Source of the DNA: Pseudo-nitzschia pungens
Taxonomy: Eukaryota > Bacillariophyta > Bacillariophyceae > Bacillariales > Bacillariaceae
Reading direction: 5' to 3'
Assembly: GCA_037355855.1 (NCBI GenBank)
Contig: CM074766.1
Location: 3,534,001 to 3,598,000, forward strand
DNA: 64,000 nt
The notes under the pieces were generated by a model that had not been told where the DNA came from, ran no database searches, and was given only the letters and a program-made list of their open reading frames with translations. Each line of letters begins with the position of its first letter. Position 1 is the first letter of the stretch. Positions 8,741 to 19,182 of the stretch are shown in pieces. Position numbers and translations under genes: made by a program.

Positions 8741-10869
8741 ATGAAGGCTTTCTTGCCCATCCATTCTGTGATTCTTTTCGCCGCAAGCCGGTGTGGCGTT
8801 TTTGTCTTCGGTGTCGAACCAAAACCAGGGTTGCGTGGAGGCAGCCTTCAAGACGAGTATCTGAAAGGCCTTGGACGGGAACTACAGAGTTCCTCTCCGG
8901 ACAAAAGTATCCTCGATCCTGATGGTGATTTTTGTAGAATTTTGTGTGATCTACCGCAACCAACAATTGAGGAGGAACCTTCGGAGTCTCCGACCCAATC
9001 GCAAGAACCATCCGAGTATCCGACCCCATTGGAAGAACCATCCGAGTATCCGCCCAGGTTATCATCCACGTCATCATCATCAATATTAACGGCACAATCA
9101 ACGACAGCATTGACAGCATTGACGTCACCAGTTGCATCATCAGTTGAATTAGCAGAAACAAGTTTTGATGAAATGCCTCAACCCTCGCCTCAACCCACGC
9201 TTCCACCTCCTACTCCTTTGCCAGATTCTGCAACAAGTTGGTGCGCTTTGTTGTGTGGGCGATCAGCATTCTTGGCGGCGCCATCGGCACAGCCGTCCAT
9301 CGTCCCCAGCAAGGAGCCGTCCATTGTCCCCAGCAAGGAGCCGTCCATTGTCCCGAGCGAGGAGCCGTCCGAGAATCCGACCCAATCGGAAGAACCGTCC
9401 GAGAATCCGACCCAATCGGAAGAACCGTCCGAGAATCCGACCCAATCGGTAGAACCGTCAGAGAATCCGACCCAATCGGAAGAACCCACTGTGAACACCG
9501 TTCCTCCAACCGCCAGCCCAACGATGTCTCCAACCGCCAGCCCAACAGTGCCTCCTACCATCAGCCCAACAGTGCCTCCTACCATCAGCCCGTCGCAACA
9601 ACCATCATCGGTTCCAGTTGCAGTCAGCCTATCGCTACAACCATCACCACCGTCTTCGCCGAGGACTGTAAGGACTATCCGATCGTCACCAAACTTGACT
9701 ATTGGTAGGTCCGAAACGTTGGAACCCTTGTCCTCGTTCATTTGTGTTTTTTGCCACTTTTCAGATCTCGCAGTGAAAAGATACCTACAGGTTTTCTCAC
9801 TGTAGTTTGTTTTATTCTGTTTGCACATTGCTCACACTGACCTGCACGTACTACCACTTTGAAATAATGCAATAAAATGAAATCCAACATGATAGCCGAC
9901 ATAATTTGCGCAAACGAAAACTTCGAGTTTTTTTCCCTCCTGTGCGACCTCATCCGATCCGTCCCTGAGATCTTTGACCTGTTGAACGACAATCCACCAA
10001 TACCTACCAACGACAACGACAATGGCAATGGCAACGACAATGGCAATGGCAACGACAATGGCAACGACAATGGCAACGATAATGACAATGGCAACGACAA
10101 TGGCAACGATAATGACAATGGCAACGACAATGGCAACGACAATGGCAACGACAATGGCAACGACAATGATAATGACAATGATAATGACAACAATAACATT
10201 CGAGATTCACCGTTTCCATATGGTCCTCCACACCCATACCAGACAAACTACTACTATAATGATGGTCCACACCCATACCAAACAAACTACTACTATCATA
10301 ATGGTCCGCACCCATACCAAACAAACAACTACTATGATTATGGCGGAAGAAGGCTCCAGGTGAAAGAACTCACCCTTTTCGCTTGGGACAATAAAGCTAT
10401 CAAGGATTTCAAGGGGATAAGCGCCAGTAAGGTGTTTGTGGGCAATAATCTCAAATCTAATATACAGGCCTATTTCGAGAGCAAAGGTGTTGACATCACA
10501 AAGGGTTCTACTCGAATGAGCGAAGTTTTCAATTTTACCGATTCAAGAATTTCTGAGGAGATTGAAACGTTTGAAGGCGTTATGAAAGATGATCGAAGTC
10601 GAACATCGTCCCCTCTGGGGCAACTTCTTTCTGGCAGTATTGTCACCAGCGTGATCCAGAACCTAACATGTGACGAGAGTGTTAAGATGACCCGGAAGAC
10701 ATTTACAACAACAAAATGCGGTGTTGATGGTGCGAAATCCCAGGTTGGAGACGGAGATGGCCAACCCCAATCGTCTTTCATTTTAAACACTAAGCCAATC
10801 ATTGCATCGAACGGAATCATTTACTGGGTCGACGGGGTTTTGATTCCGAAATTCAATGACTTCGAATAA
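8741..10869 (+). CDS. secreted Pro/Ser/Thr-rich protein with a FAS1 (fasciclin) domain, two exons
   Basis: Proposed model: join 8741-9704 and 9896-10869, 645 residues. Exon 1 gives a signal peptide (MKAFLPIHSVILFAASRCG) and a region of EPSENPTQS-type and SKEPSIVP repeats, as in diatom extracellular proteins. The intron 9705-9895 starts GTAGGT, ends ATAG and is phase 1 on both sides. The join creates TIADIICANENFEF, a canonical FAS1 N-terminus that neither exon shows alone. FAS1 then continues with LTLFAWDNKAIKDF and ends at ASNGIIYWVDGVLIP. A low-complexity insertion (Asn-Asp-Gly repeats, then PHPYQTNYYY repeats) of about 115 residues separates the first helix from the first strand. FAS1 domains mediate extracellular adhesion, so a cell-wall or mucilage role is likely. 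An acceptor at 9764 with a better pyrimidine tract would instead end the protein at 9805 without FAS1. Confidence 0.72.
9297..9485 (+). repeat. coding tandem repeats (24-bp and 30-bp units)
   Basis: About three copies of a 24-bp unit encoding SKEPSIVP are followed by about four and a half copies of a 30-bp unit encoding EPSENPTQSE. These repeats are the main source of length variation expected in the secreted protein. Confidence 0.85.
10009..10345 (+). repeat. coding low-complexity block inside the FAS1 domain
   Basis: AACGACAATGGC-type hexamers run from about 10009 to 10194 and encode Asn-Asp-Gly repeats. Three 39-bp units encoding GPHPYQTNYYYND-like peptides follow to about 10345. Frame is kept because all units are multiples of three. 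Confidence 0.9.
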
Positions 10870-11190
10870 ATGAGCGATGGATCGGATTGTCCAGCAACAG
10901 CTACGAGCTACTGGATACTGAATACTACCAGCTACTATGAAGAAGTACTACTACTAGCTATTAGATACTTCGTACTTCTAGCATCGCCGATGTACAGGTA
11001 CTCTTGCTAATATCTTGTTCGCACTGTCAATACTACGAGTTCGATGGCAATTGAGACTGGTCCACTGCGCGCCCAAAATGAACCGAATTTTCCCCAACCA
11101 ATCTTGAGCGTGCAGGGAAGGTGAACATACCAATGCCAAAAAATCATTATGTAATAGAGAAATTGTTAGAACCTCTGAAAATATGCTGTT
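10870..11190. other. 3' flank of the FAS1 gene, no gene seen
   Basis: Contains runs of ACTACTAG/TACTAC words and otherwise unremarkable AT-rich sequence. No ORF with coding character was seen. Confidence 0.5.
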
Positions 11191-12361
11191 TTGTTAGTGG
11201 AAACCCCTTGTTTGAGTGCCTTACTAAACTCTTTGAAAATCACTTTTTTTGACACCACAGTTCTTTGCAACAGAATAACGAGAACACAAGACAAGAACAC
11301 CTTGATCATGGTGGATCCGGCAGATACCAGAGCCAACACCCATTGTAAACTGCAACTTAGCAGGGAGTCAGGGCAACAGAGGCAGGAGAGGCCTCATCCT
11401 GAAAGAGCTCAGGGATATCCAGTATGGTGGTGTCTAGAAATACTGGAGGATCACAAAGCAGGCTTACCTGTACCTGTATCCAGAGCAACACTCTTCCGAT
11501 GGAAGAAGTGACTTCATCCCCATAAAATGACTGGCAACAAAGACAAGACAGAGCTAGTAGGCACAGATTTGACCCTTCTTATGCTCCGTCTTGTTATATG
11601 GCCACTGGCCACACTCAATGAGATGGCAATGTCTATTTACAATGAGGGCAGGAATCTACAGCTGACAGCTTCTCTTGCACTGGTTAGAAGAGCTCAACAT
11701 GACACAGAAAGAGGCTAGTATTGAATCTTACTGGGCTTACACTCCCACAAACAAGAAGAACAAGAAGGCTGGTTGTCCTGAACAGACCATAGCCATCTGG
11801 CATTGCTGGCATTGCCAGAAAGCGCCTCATTGATATCAATGAGTTTGCCATGGAAACAAAGAGACTGAATTGCCAAAACGCTTGGGCACTTAGTTTTTGT
11901 AGAGTTTGCAATATCAGCAACTATGCAAAAGGGCAAAAACTTACAATTATTATTGCTGTGGAAGCTGGAGATCCCACTGTACCCAACAATTTGTCTGGCA
12001 GCCTCCAATGCCATCCACGGAGATGGGGATGGTTGAGTCAAAACCCTGGAACTACCGGGGACATGTTTGCTTCCTTTGTAGGCACTATCTGCTCTTCTTT
12101 TGAAGGAGAGCAGCAAGTGCCACAGACAGATGACTGGAGAGTCTTTATGTGGGACAACTTGAGTAGCCATGCTGCTGCCCCCATTGGCTACAATTCCATT
12201 TTTGACAGGGAAGGATGGATGCAATACAACATTGTCCCCTGGTCTCCCTATCAGCAGCCTAAGTATGGACAGACAGAGTATATCATCTGTCAGCTAGTCC
12301 ACCACTTGAAGATCAATACAAGAGGCGAGCTAGATCTAGTGGATTTGGAGCAACAGATCTA
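11191..12361 (+). pseudogene. decayed DDE-superfamily transposase (Tc1/mariner-like)
   Basis: Fragments in several frames read as one protein. SRATLFRWKK near 11482 resembles the end of a helix-turn-helix domain. TQKEASIESYWAYT-like sequence follows after a frameshift near 11700. The last frame (to 12361) carries VFMWDNLSSHAA, placing an Asp before Asn in the pattern of the second catalytic residue. It also carries PWSPYQQPKYGQTEYI, resembling the PYSPDLNPIE motif that supplies the last acidic residue. Frameshifts and internal stops show it is inactive. No convincing terminal inverted repeats were found. Family placement is from motif resemblance only. Confidence 0.55.
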
Positions 12362-12589
12362 GAGAGCTGCAGGAGCAATTGGTCCATTCTATGTAATTCC
12401 GGGAATGCTGATATGTAATACTACTCTGATATGTAATTCCAGGAATCACTCATTGCCTACAGTACTTGTACTGGTACCATAGGAGCAAGTTGACATGGTA
12501 CCAGTATGAGCATATCGTCTAGTCGCAGCGGTGCCCAAAATTGGTGCATATCATGTGCTTCGTGTTCTTTCTGGAGCAATCCTAACTTC

Positions 12590-12678
12590 TAAAGTATTGA
12601 TCCAATAGCAACAAGTAATGGCTTGCTAGAAAGCTCTTACTCTCCTCTTTCAATAGGTATGCGGTTTATACACTTTAG
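12590..12678 (+). repeat. 89-bp dispersed repeat, copy 2
   Basis: Same repeat as 7296-7384. It ends six bases before a gypsy LTR fragment, which suggests the gypsy copy inserted into or beside this element. Confidence 0.75.
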
Positions 12679-12684
12679 TGTTGG

Positions 12685-13342
12685 TGCCATACCCCAGGTC
12701 TACTAGTGGTTAGAATAGTAGTGATATGCAAATTGTGAGTTATTGTTATTGCTATTGATCCTCAGCAATCTCCTGCAATTGGCGATAAGGAGACTCGCTA
12801 ATCGTATTTTTTATTCTTAGTCCCGTGTGGACTCGTGACTGCATTCCGGTACACGGCATGCTCCTCCATGGCACTGTCACAATCAGTTACTCCTCCATTT
12901 TAGAGCTATCCGTGCAATAGTAGGGATGGATGTGTCTGATATTAACCTGGTCAGTTACAAAGGGAGCAGTTTCAATAGTTACAGTTCCGTTATCATGGGC
13001 CTTGAGTACCTTGTAAGGTCCTTGCTGTGAGAAGGATAGTTTTGGAATAATGCCCTTCCTTTCCAGAGTGACAAAGTCTCCTTCCTTATAGACATGGGGG
13101 ATCCTCTTTCGGTTTTCCCTGACGTTGCTCTTGTGGATGCTCTTTTGCTTCCTTGCTTGGATTGCTTCCCAATCCACTGGGAAGTTCACCGGCATAAACA
13201 TGTCCCTTCCAAACACCAACTGTGCTGGGGAATACCCCAGAGTGGTGTGGATGGTGCTCCTGATAGCATATGCTGCTTTGGTAGTGAACTCCTCAAAGGG
13301 ATCCTGTTCCTGTAGGTCCCTGTTTTCCAGGTTGAAAGACAC
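12685..13342 (-). mobile_element. truncated gypsy copy: 3' LTR plus integrase C-terminus
   Basis: A 174-bp LTR (12685-12858, TGCC...GGCA on the plus strand) is followed by the last 151 residues of integrase on the minus strand (12887-13342). It closely resembles the complete element at 56787-62613: VFGRDMFMPVNFPVDWEAIQ and KAHDNGTVTIETAPFVTD are identical, with scattered substitutions elsewhere. The rest of pol and the 5' LTR are missing. The break at about 13342 abuts a different repeat. The fragment cannot be active. Confidence 0.85.
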
Positions 13343-13420
13343 GTCCGAAAACTGTTTCGCGACCCTTTTTGAAAATTTATTTGGGGGTCGCGATGACTTC
13401 CTGGCTGTTTATTTAGAGCC
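13341..13420. repeat. hairpin-bearing dispersed repeat, copy 1
   Basis: Begins ACGTCCGAAAACTG and contains CGCGACCC (13358-13365) inverted as GGGTCGCG (13385-13392) around an ATTTATTT-rich loop. The same block recurs at 63164-63225. In both places it begins exactly where other repeated DNA stops, so it may be the end of an undescribed mobile element. Confidence 0.65.
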
Positions 13421-13484
13421 TTTGTAGGATCGTAACGCTAGCATGTTACAGGGAAGAACCAACCATCCAACCACTACTAGAAGA

Positions 13485-13800
13485 TTTGGAGAATATTCTG
13501 TTAGTAGAGGGAGACAGAACAAAGGCCAAAGAGAAGCTGTCGTTGGAGAGATCCAATGCCCTCAATAGAATGAGGGGTGAACAGCTCTATCAGTAGGTGA
13601 CAGCAAGGAGGGAACAAGAAAGGATTTCTGAAGAGCACAAGCCCAAAGACGCTGTGCTGCTGGAGACCAAGGTGGAGGACATCTGAGCCACCCAGCAAGT
13701 GGTTGGAGGATTGCAACTGGAAAGCCATGGAAGAGAGCCTGCTGAGTGAGCTCATTGCCAAGCTTGTGACCAGATCCAATCCCCCATATCTTTATCCATA
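13485..13800 (-). mobile_element. LINE coding fragment
   Basis: The minus strand encodes MAFQLQSSNHLLGG and PAAQRLWACALQKSFL-like peptides. These align to the region around nucleotides 4255-4490 of the LINE at 2885-6859 (MAFQLTSSNHLRD, PPAAQRLWVKALQTCFL). Frameshifts separate the matching pieces, so it is a dead internal fragment. Confidence 0.75.
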
Positions 13801-14563
13801 TCAGGACTGGTTTGGTGTGTGACATTCAGTTAGTAAATGAGGGATTGTTCATGCATATTCTGATCTAGTATTGAGATTCTGCAAAATTAAAAAACAATTT
13901 GATTATGATATTTATAAAAGCTCAAAACAAAGGTGCTGAATCCATTCTTTTTCTTACTCCCTACAGTTTAGTGTAGATTCATCTTCCTTGCCTTTCTTCC
14001 TTTGACAGTATCGTGTTCTCTTGTTTGTTGTCACAACAACATGAATTACACCATGAATTACACGTGTAGCCTCAAAGACTGGTGCGCTGAGTTCCTTGCC
14101 TCCATTAAATTCGTGACTTAAAAGGACATGAGATTGTGAGCGTATTACTATTACTACGCACCCGTGCGTTGGACGATAGTACAGTAACGTAATGTTACCG
14201 TAACCTTAGTTGCCGGGAAGTAACCTCAACTATTCTGATCAACTCCGGGACGCACGTGTACGAGGCAAGGTTAAGGTAAGGTTTAACTTACAGTACCGTT
14301 ACTCCTACGCGCAGACGTTTATGAGGTACGGTATGGATCTTCGATGGATCTCCCATCCTCGATCCCCGCCCAACGTGATGTCTTTTTGGTTTTTGGTCAG
14401 TGTGATCCGGACTCCGAACCTTCACGCTTCCGATGTCGATTCCTACCGTAATTACTCAACCTTCTTCGTGTCGGAAACTGGATACTGAATCCGCATCATT
14501 GTGCCTGCTGCACTTCATTCAGTCTGTGCAACACAGTGTTCTAAATTCTAAATTATCAGCGCA

Positions 14564-15577
14564 ATGAGTGCTTTCATGCTCCTCATCCTCGGGGCCTTGA
14601 TTCGTCATCAGTATCTGGCTCATATGCTGTTCATAACTCATCGAGTCGATGGCTTCTGCTTTCACCATCCATCAAGTGCGTTTGGAGCTCGAAACACCAT
14701 TTCAAATCATGCGAAAAGACAATTTGTTAAAGCTAGCATATCTAGCGAGGAAATTTTTTCACATGCTACATCGTCGACCACGAACAGTAGCCGCAATGAA
14801 GATGATGGCGAGATTTTTAGCAAAGAAAGTGATGTCAAGACTACGATGAGCTATCCATGGTCGAAGGTGCAAGAATGGGCCTTGCGAGATAATCTACCGA
14901 AGTACACCGTCCGCATTCAAAAGAAAGCTAAAGATTCAGGTCAAAGCGAGGTGACATTGTCATCGTATGTTCTGTGGAGAAATCTTCAGGAGGATGTTCC
15001 TGAATTATGTGGCTATCCAATCGACTTTTTGCGATCCCGTCAAGAGAAAATGCATAAAGATCAGCAGACGAAGCCCATGAATACCAAAGTCGGCGGTGAT
15101 AATGCGACCGAATCAAAGGTTCTTCAGAGCAGTACGACAATGGCACTAGGAATTCTTCCCTTTCTACAAGACTACGAATTTTCCACTGAAGGTGGGATTT
15201 CCGGATATGTCTATGGACTCGACGGATTGTCCGACGGCAGTCGCATTCAGACTTCTGAAGTTCAAAACATCAAAGAGACTCTCCCAAGAGGATATATTCA
15301 AACTAGCGACGGGACCTCCTTTGAGCTAGGCCGCCCATTAGAAACCGGCTCAGAATCTCTCTCCAGACAAAGAATGTCAAACACAGTAACGAATTTTGGC
15401 GTCGATAATTTATCCGAAAGTGCAAAGAATATTGATTTGATTAGAGCAGCTGATGTTGTCGAAGACGCTGATGGGATGCTGTTGCGGCTAGGTGCGACAA
15501 CTGGAATTCTACTAGCTGGAGCGACTGCCTTCAATATGCTTTCACATCATTTGACCATCAATGTTTTCTGGGTTTAG
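14564..15577 (+). CDS. probable plastid-targeted protein of unknown function
   Basis: A 337-residue intronless ORF. The N-terminus (MSAFMLLILGALIRHQYLAH...) is hydrophobic and is followed by SSAFGARN. That resembles the ASAF motif at the signal-peptide cleavage site of diatom bipartite plastid presequences, with Phe at +1. A Ser/Thr-rich stretch follows. The central region is hydrophilic, with the distinctive segment GYVYGLDGLSDGSRIQTSEV. The C-terminus has one predicted membrane segment (LGATTGILLAGATAFNML). I do not recognise the family. Codon use and composition look like a normal host gene, and it stands alone between repeat-rich regions. A membrane-anchored plastid protein is the best guess from topology, not function. 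Confidence 0.7.
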   Translation: MSAFMLLILGALIRHQYLAHMLFITHRVDGFCFHHPSSAFGARNTISNHAKRQFVKASISSEEIFSHATSSTTNSSRNEDDGEIFSKESDVKTTMSYPWSKVQEWALRDNLPKYTVRIQKKAKDSGQSEVTLSSYVLWRNLQEDVPELCGYPIDFLRSRQEKMHKDQQTKPMNTKVGGDNATESKVLQSSTTMALGILPFLQDYEFSTEGGISGYVYGLDGLSDGSRIQTSEVQNIKETLPRGYIQTSDGTSFELGRPLETGSESLSRQRMSNTVTNFGVDNLSESAKNIDLIRAADVVEDADGMLLRLGATTGILLAGATAFNMLSHHLTINVFWV

Positions 15578-16129
15578 CAACATACGACAGGTTTTTTTGT
15601 TTGTCCAAAGTTGGTATTGGATTGTGGAGATCATGAAATGGTCGGGATAGCATTTTCAGAAACAAACTGAGTGAGAAATGCGGGAGGAGCGCGATGCCAC
15701 TTCAAGCGTCATTCCCCGGTGTTTTACCTTTCACTCTCCAGATACAACATTATGAAGAAAACAAACATTTACAGTACAATATTTTGTGGAAGTATAGTTC
15801 GAAGCGAGAACCGGACAAGAAAGTGCTATGACCCAATTTTTTTCAGTGGCAAATCTTTGGCACAAAATAATCAACAACGTGGCGCATTTTTTCTATAGGC
15901 TTCTTATGGAGTGGTGGTACTGGAAAAAATGGACAAAAGACGAAACATTATAATTTTGGATGACACCTCTGTCCCATTCACCAATTCATGAAATCGAGGT
16001 TTAATGAGATAGTTTGGCATCCACTGCGATGGTTTCTAGGGTAGTTATCAGCTTACATCCAGGTGTATCACTTAAACCATGTGTACTGCTGATACTTAAT
16101 CTCGCAAACAATACTTTGAAAGTACGTCC

Positions 16130-16370
16130 AGTACCTCTGCAACCAGTGCAGCCTTATCAACAGGAGGCTGCCCTGATGCATGCATGACTGAATAGATCCT
16201 GCGTGGTAGGCCTTTACCTCTTTCTTCTTGACCTTGCAGATCCAGACTTGGTGTCTGATGCGTCCTGTCCAGTGCCATACAGTTCCTTTGATACTGGGAA
16301 CTTCCCCTGCTATCTTTCTTTCCCCTTCACTCCCTTCCAAGTCCTTCTTCTTAATTGGAATCAGTTTGCT
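16130..16370 (+). mobile_element. diverged LINE 3' fragment
   Basis: CAGTGCAGCCTTATCAACAG and the following GATACTGG...TATCTTTC...CAAGTCC words follow the same order as the 3' coding end and UTR of the LINE at 6250-6440. The match is well below that of the other copies, so this is an older insertion. Confidence 0.5.
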
Positions 16371-18311
16371 AATGGCAAGTGACTGTGGTGCAATTTCAAT
16401 GCTTTCTTCTGCACTGGAATTATGCTTTTTAGTGATCTGCTCTGGAATTATTCTTTTTAGTGAGGCCCTATTCTGCTGATCTTCAACTTCACTCATTCAA
16501 GAAACCAATGCAAAAATAAGAGTATTACGTTGTACTCTGTTACAGTGTAGGTTTTTTTCTGTCAAATGTTTTCTATGCAAGGTGAGACTCATGATAGGAC
16601 CCTCTAGTCTTAACCACCTCCTTATCAGTACTCACACCAATGACTCCCAATTCCTGCTATTTGATTAGAAAGTCTTATTATTGTTTTTACTAAAAGCTTG
16701 TCCCTGTCAGACTATGTCTCAGACTGTCTAAAACTATGCACACACAAGATTATTGAAAGTACTGCAAATAAAGCAGCTATTAATACCAAAAATTAGTAAT
16801 AACTGTGTCAATATAGGTTTTGTACTGAGCACTAATTTCTCACACAAGACCTGACGCAAGACCACAACAACTAAGCACTCAGTGTGAGACCCAAAAAACC
16901 AGTGCGGGACCACAACAAGCAGGCACCAAGTGCGAGACTTAAAACAACTCATGGCAACAACCAGGGGCCCAGTGCAAGACCACGACATATGACAAAACAC
17001 AACACCAAAAGGATCATAATTTCTATTTTTGCAAAGCAGTATGATGCTTTCACCATTGATTCTTACTTGCTCTCCAGTTTTCAAGCTCTTCAATCTCACC
17101 AGGGAAGTCACCACTGTCTTCAAAGTTGCCAAGCCCAAACCCCACATCAACAAAACCATTGATTGGTTTTGAAACAAAGTTTTTCTTGTGGTGAGGTTAG
17201 TACTACTTGTTGTGTCAAGTGTTGCTTCTTCTGTTGCTTCTCCTACTACTTGTGTTGGCATCAGTTTAATCACATCCATGTGCTGCAGGAAGTGATTTAA
17301 TTGGTTGCTGGTGCCACATTGTTGTTCTATGAATTTGCTCATAGAACTCTCTAAGCATTGAAAGTCCTGTGAAACATTATAGACATGGGAATGAATGTTC
17401 TGCAGATGGTCACAAAATCCTGGAAGGGTGACATCCATACTTCATTCAATTGAAGTAGCTCCCAATCCTGCTCCTGCTCCCATTTTGACCATTACCTTCA
17501 CCATTAGTGCCGCTTGAAAACTCTAGAACAAGTCTGCTCTGAAAACAGGCAAAGAAAAGAGGCAATTTTTACTATCTTTGTGCGGCAAGATGGTGGCATC
17601 CCAAAGTACAATGCACTGTAAATTCAGAAGCAGTCAACTTGTTCTCATTCACAGCATTGATTGGCTTTATTGCATTGTCAAGAAATGGAAAAAACTTGGC
17701 ATCAAAGCTCTGGAGGTGTGTCAATGGCACTTTATGGCAAGAGGATGATACTGCCTCTGTCTTGCAAATGCCCAGCCAAGGCTTGCATAGCCTTCAACAG
17801 AAGTTTTGCCAAATATTAATTCTCTCAGATGCTAGTTATTTTATTGTGTCAGAGAAAAGGAGAGTTAGGGTTAAACTGGTTGCACATTATTATTAATAAT
17901 CTCTTATTACTATGATGTATTAGTATTATTTATTTTTTTAATCCAACCAAGAGAGAGGCTCAGATACGAACATAGAGTAACTTACTATTTGTCCCTACTT
18001 CTGCCTAGAGGAAGGGTTTAGTGGCTAAAGTTGTCAGGTTTTTTGTGACAGGTTATGAGCCAGAGCAACAGCAAACGGTCCACTGTTTGCTCTAACTCTA
18101 ATACCTTTATCACAACACCTTGGACACTATTTTATACCCTAGGACTGAAATGGCAAGGTCACAAGCGTTCAAATGATACCCAACATGCGTAATCTTGTGT
18201 GCCAAACCTTTTCTTACACCAGGCCACAAAACGTGCCGCAAAATTTCCAAAAAAACTCCATTTCAACAAACAGCATTAAGACCTGTCACATCCTCCCTAT
18301 CTCCACAACCA
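16371..18311. other. repeat-derived spacer, no convincing gene
   Basis: A 234-codon ORF on the minus strand (17438-16734) starts with plausible coiled-coil sequence. It then becomes Cys/Val-rich with a CAGTGCGAGAC-like degenerate repeat behind it, so it is probably non-coding. The remainder is AT-rich with no element ends that I can place. Confidence 0.4.
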
Positions 18312-19064
18312 TGTAACATGCTAGCGTACACTAGTAGGTTACGACTGAATAATTAACCGAATCCCATATGGGAATCAAATATAATATAATATTCGACACC
18401 GGATACATTTAATAATAATAATATACGTATTTAAATAACTTTAATCACCAAAGGTGAAACTAAATTACTCAGTCTGTAACCAGACTTTAACGTTGCCTCC
18501 ATCAGAGAGTCAGGACCCCAAGTGGTAGAACGACAAATTTTCAAACAAACCTTGAACATCAGACAGGGAAAGGAACAAAACAAGTCCCACAAAAAAGGGA
18601 CTTGAGAGAAAATGAGATGGGAAGGAAGATAATGGGATAAGAACCAGTATCAAAAGGTAGGGGACAGGATGAGAAGCAGGAACAGAAGACAAAACCAAAG
18701 TACAAAGTGGAATCAACCCTAAGGTCCAGTAAGCCAGGCTCGTAGGAGAGCAGCCTCTCGTTGGTATGGCTGCACAGGTTGGACAGGTGCTGCATACTGC
18801 TTCCTGGCAAGGTGGATGGTTGCAAGCCACGACACCGGATACATTTAATATGTGTCCTAACTATTATGGTCGAGTCCCAGAATAGGATATATGCCTAATC
18901 GTGGGAACCGACAATGAATCAACATTTATGGCAGAGCATGCCAAAATGTGGAGACCTCAAATTTTATATGTCTCCATTCTCAATTTGCATAACAATATCT
19001 CGTAAAGTATCGAAACATTCACAATTTGCATACTACTCCAATTTTTCTACCGTAGAGTGTTACA
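18312..19064 (+). repeat. 5' LTR of the decayed gypsy element, split by a LINE
   Basis: After removing the 416-bp LINE and one copy of its 20-bp target duplication, 317 bp remain. The 3' LTR has 326 bp. The 9-bp difference is the CTATGCTCGC block present only in the 3' LTR near 24420. Confidence 0.9.
18414..18829 (-). mobile_element. 5'-truncated LINE nested in the gypsy 5' LTR
   Basis: The minus strand carries the last about 45 codons and 3' UTR of the same LINE family as 2885-6859, ending in an ATT-rich tail. It is flanked by a 20-bp direct repeat, CGACACCGGATACATTTAAT, at 18394-18413 and 18830-18849. That length fits a target-primed insertion. The LINE therefore arrived after the gypsy element. 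Confidence 0.9.
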
Positions 19065-19076
19065 CAGTAATTACTG
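19065..19076. other. palindrome at the primer-binding position
   Basis: CAGTAATTACTG, a perfect 12-bp palindrome, starts on the first base after the 5' LTR, where a tRNA primer site beginning TGG would be expected. No TGG-type site is visible in the next 30 bases. Confidence 0.6.
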
Positions 19077-19182
19077 TCCGCTTTCACGTAGGAACAGTAG
19101 AACTCAGTACTGAATTCAAAACAATCGAACAAACCTTCCTTATCCTCAACAAAAGAGGCAACTTGTATCTCCAACAAGCAAC

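Noticed and set aside
8741..9805. First secreted ORF as a complete gene
   Set aside because: The splice to 9896 restores a full FAS1 domain, so it is treated as exon 1; a short isoform is noted as a finding.
16734..17438. 234-residue minus-strand ORF as a host gene
   Set aside because: The second half is Val/Cys/Leu-rich and overlaps a degenerate repeat; no motif and no intron support.
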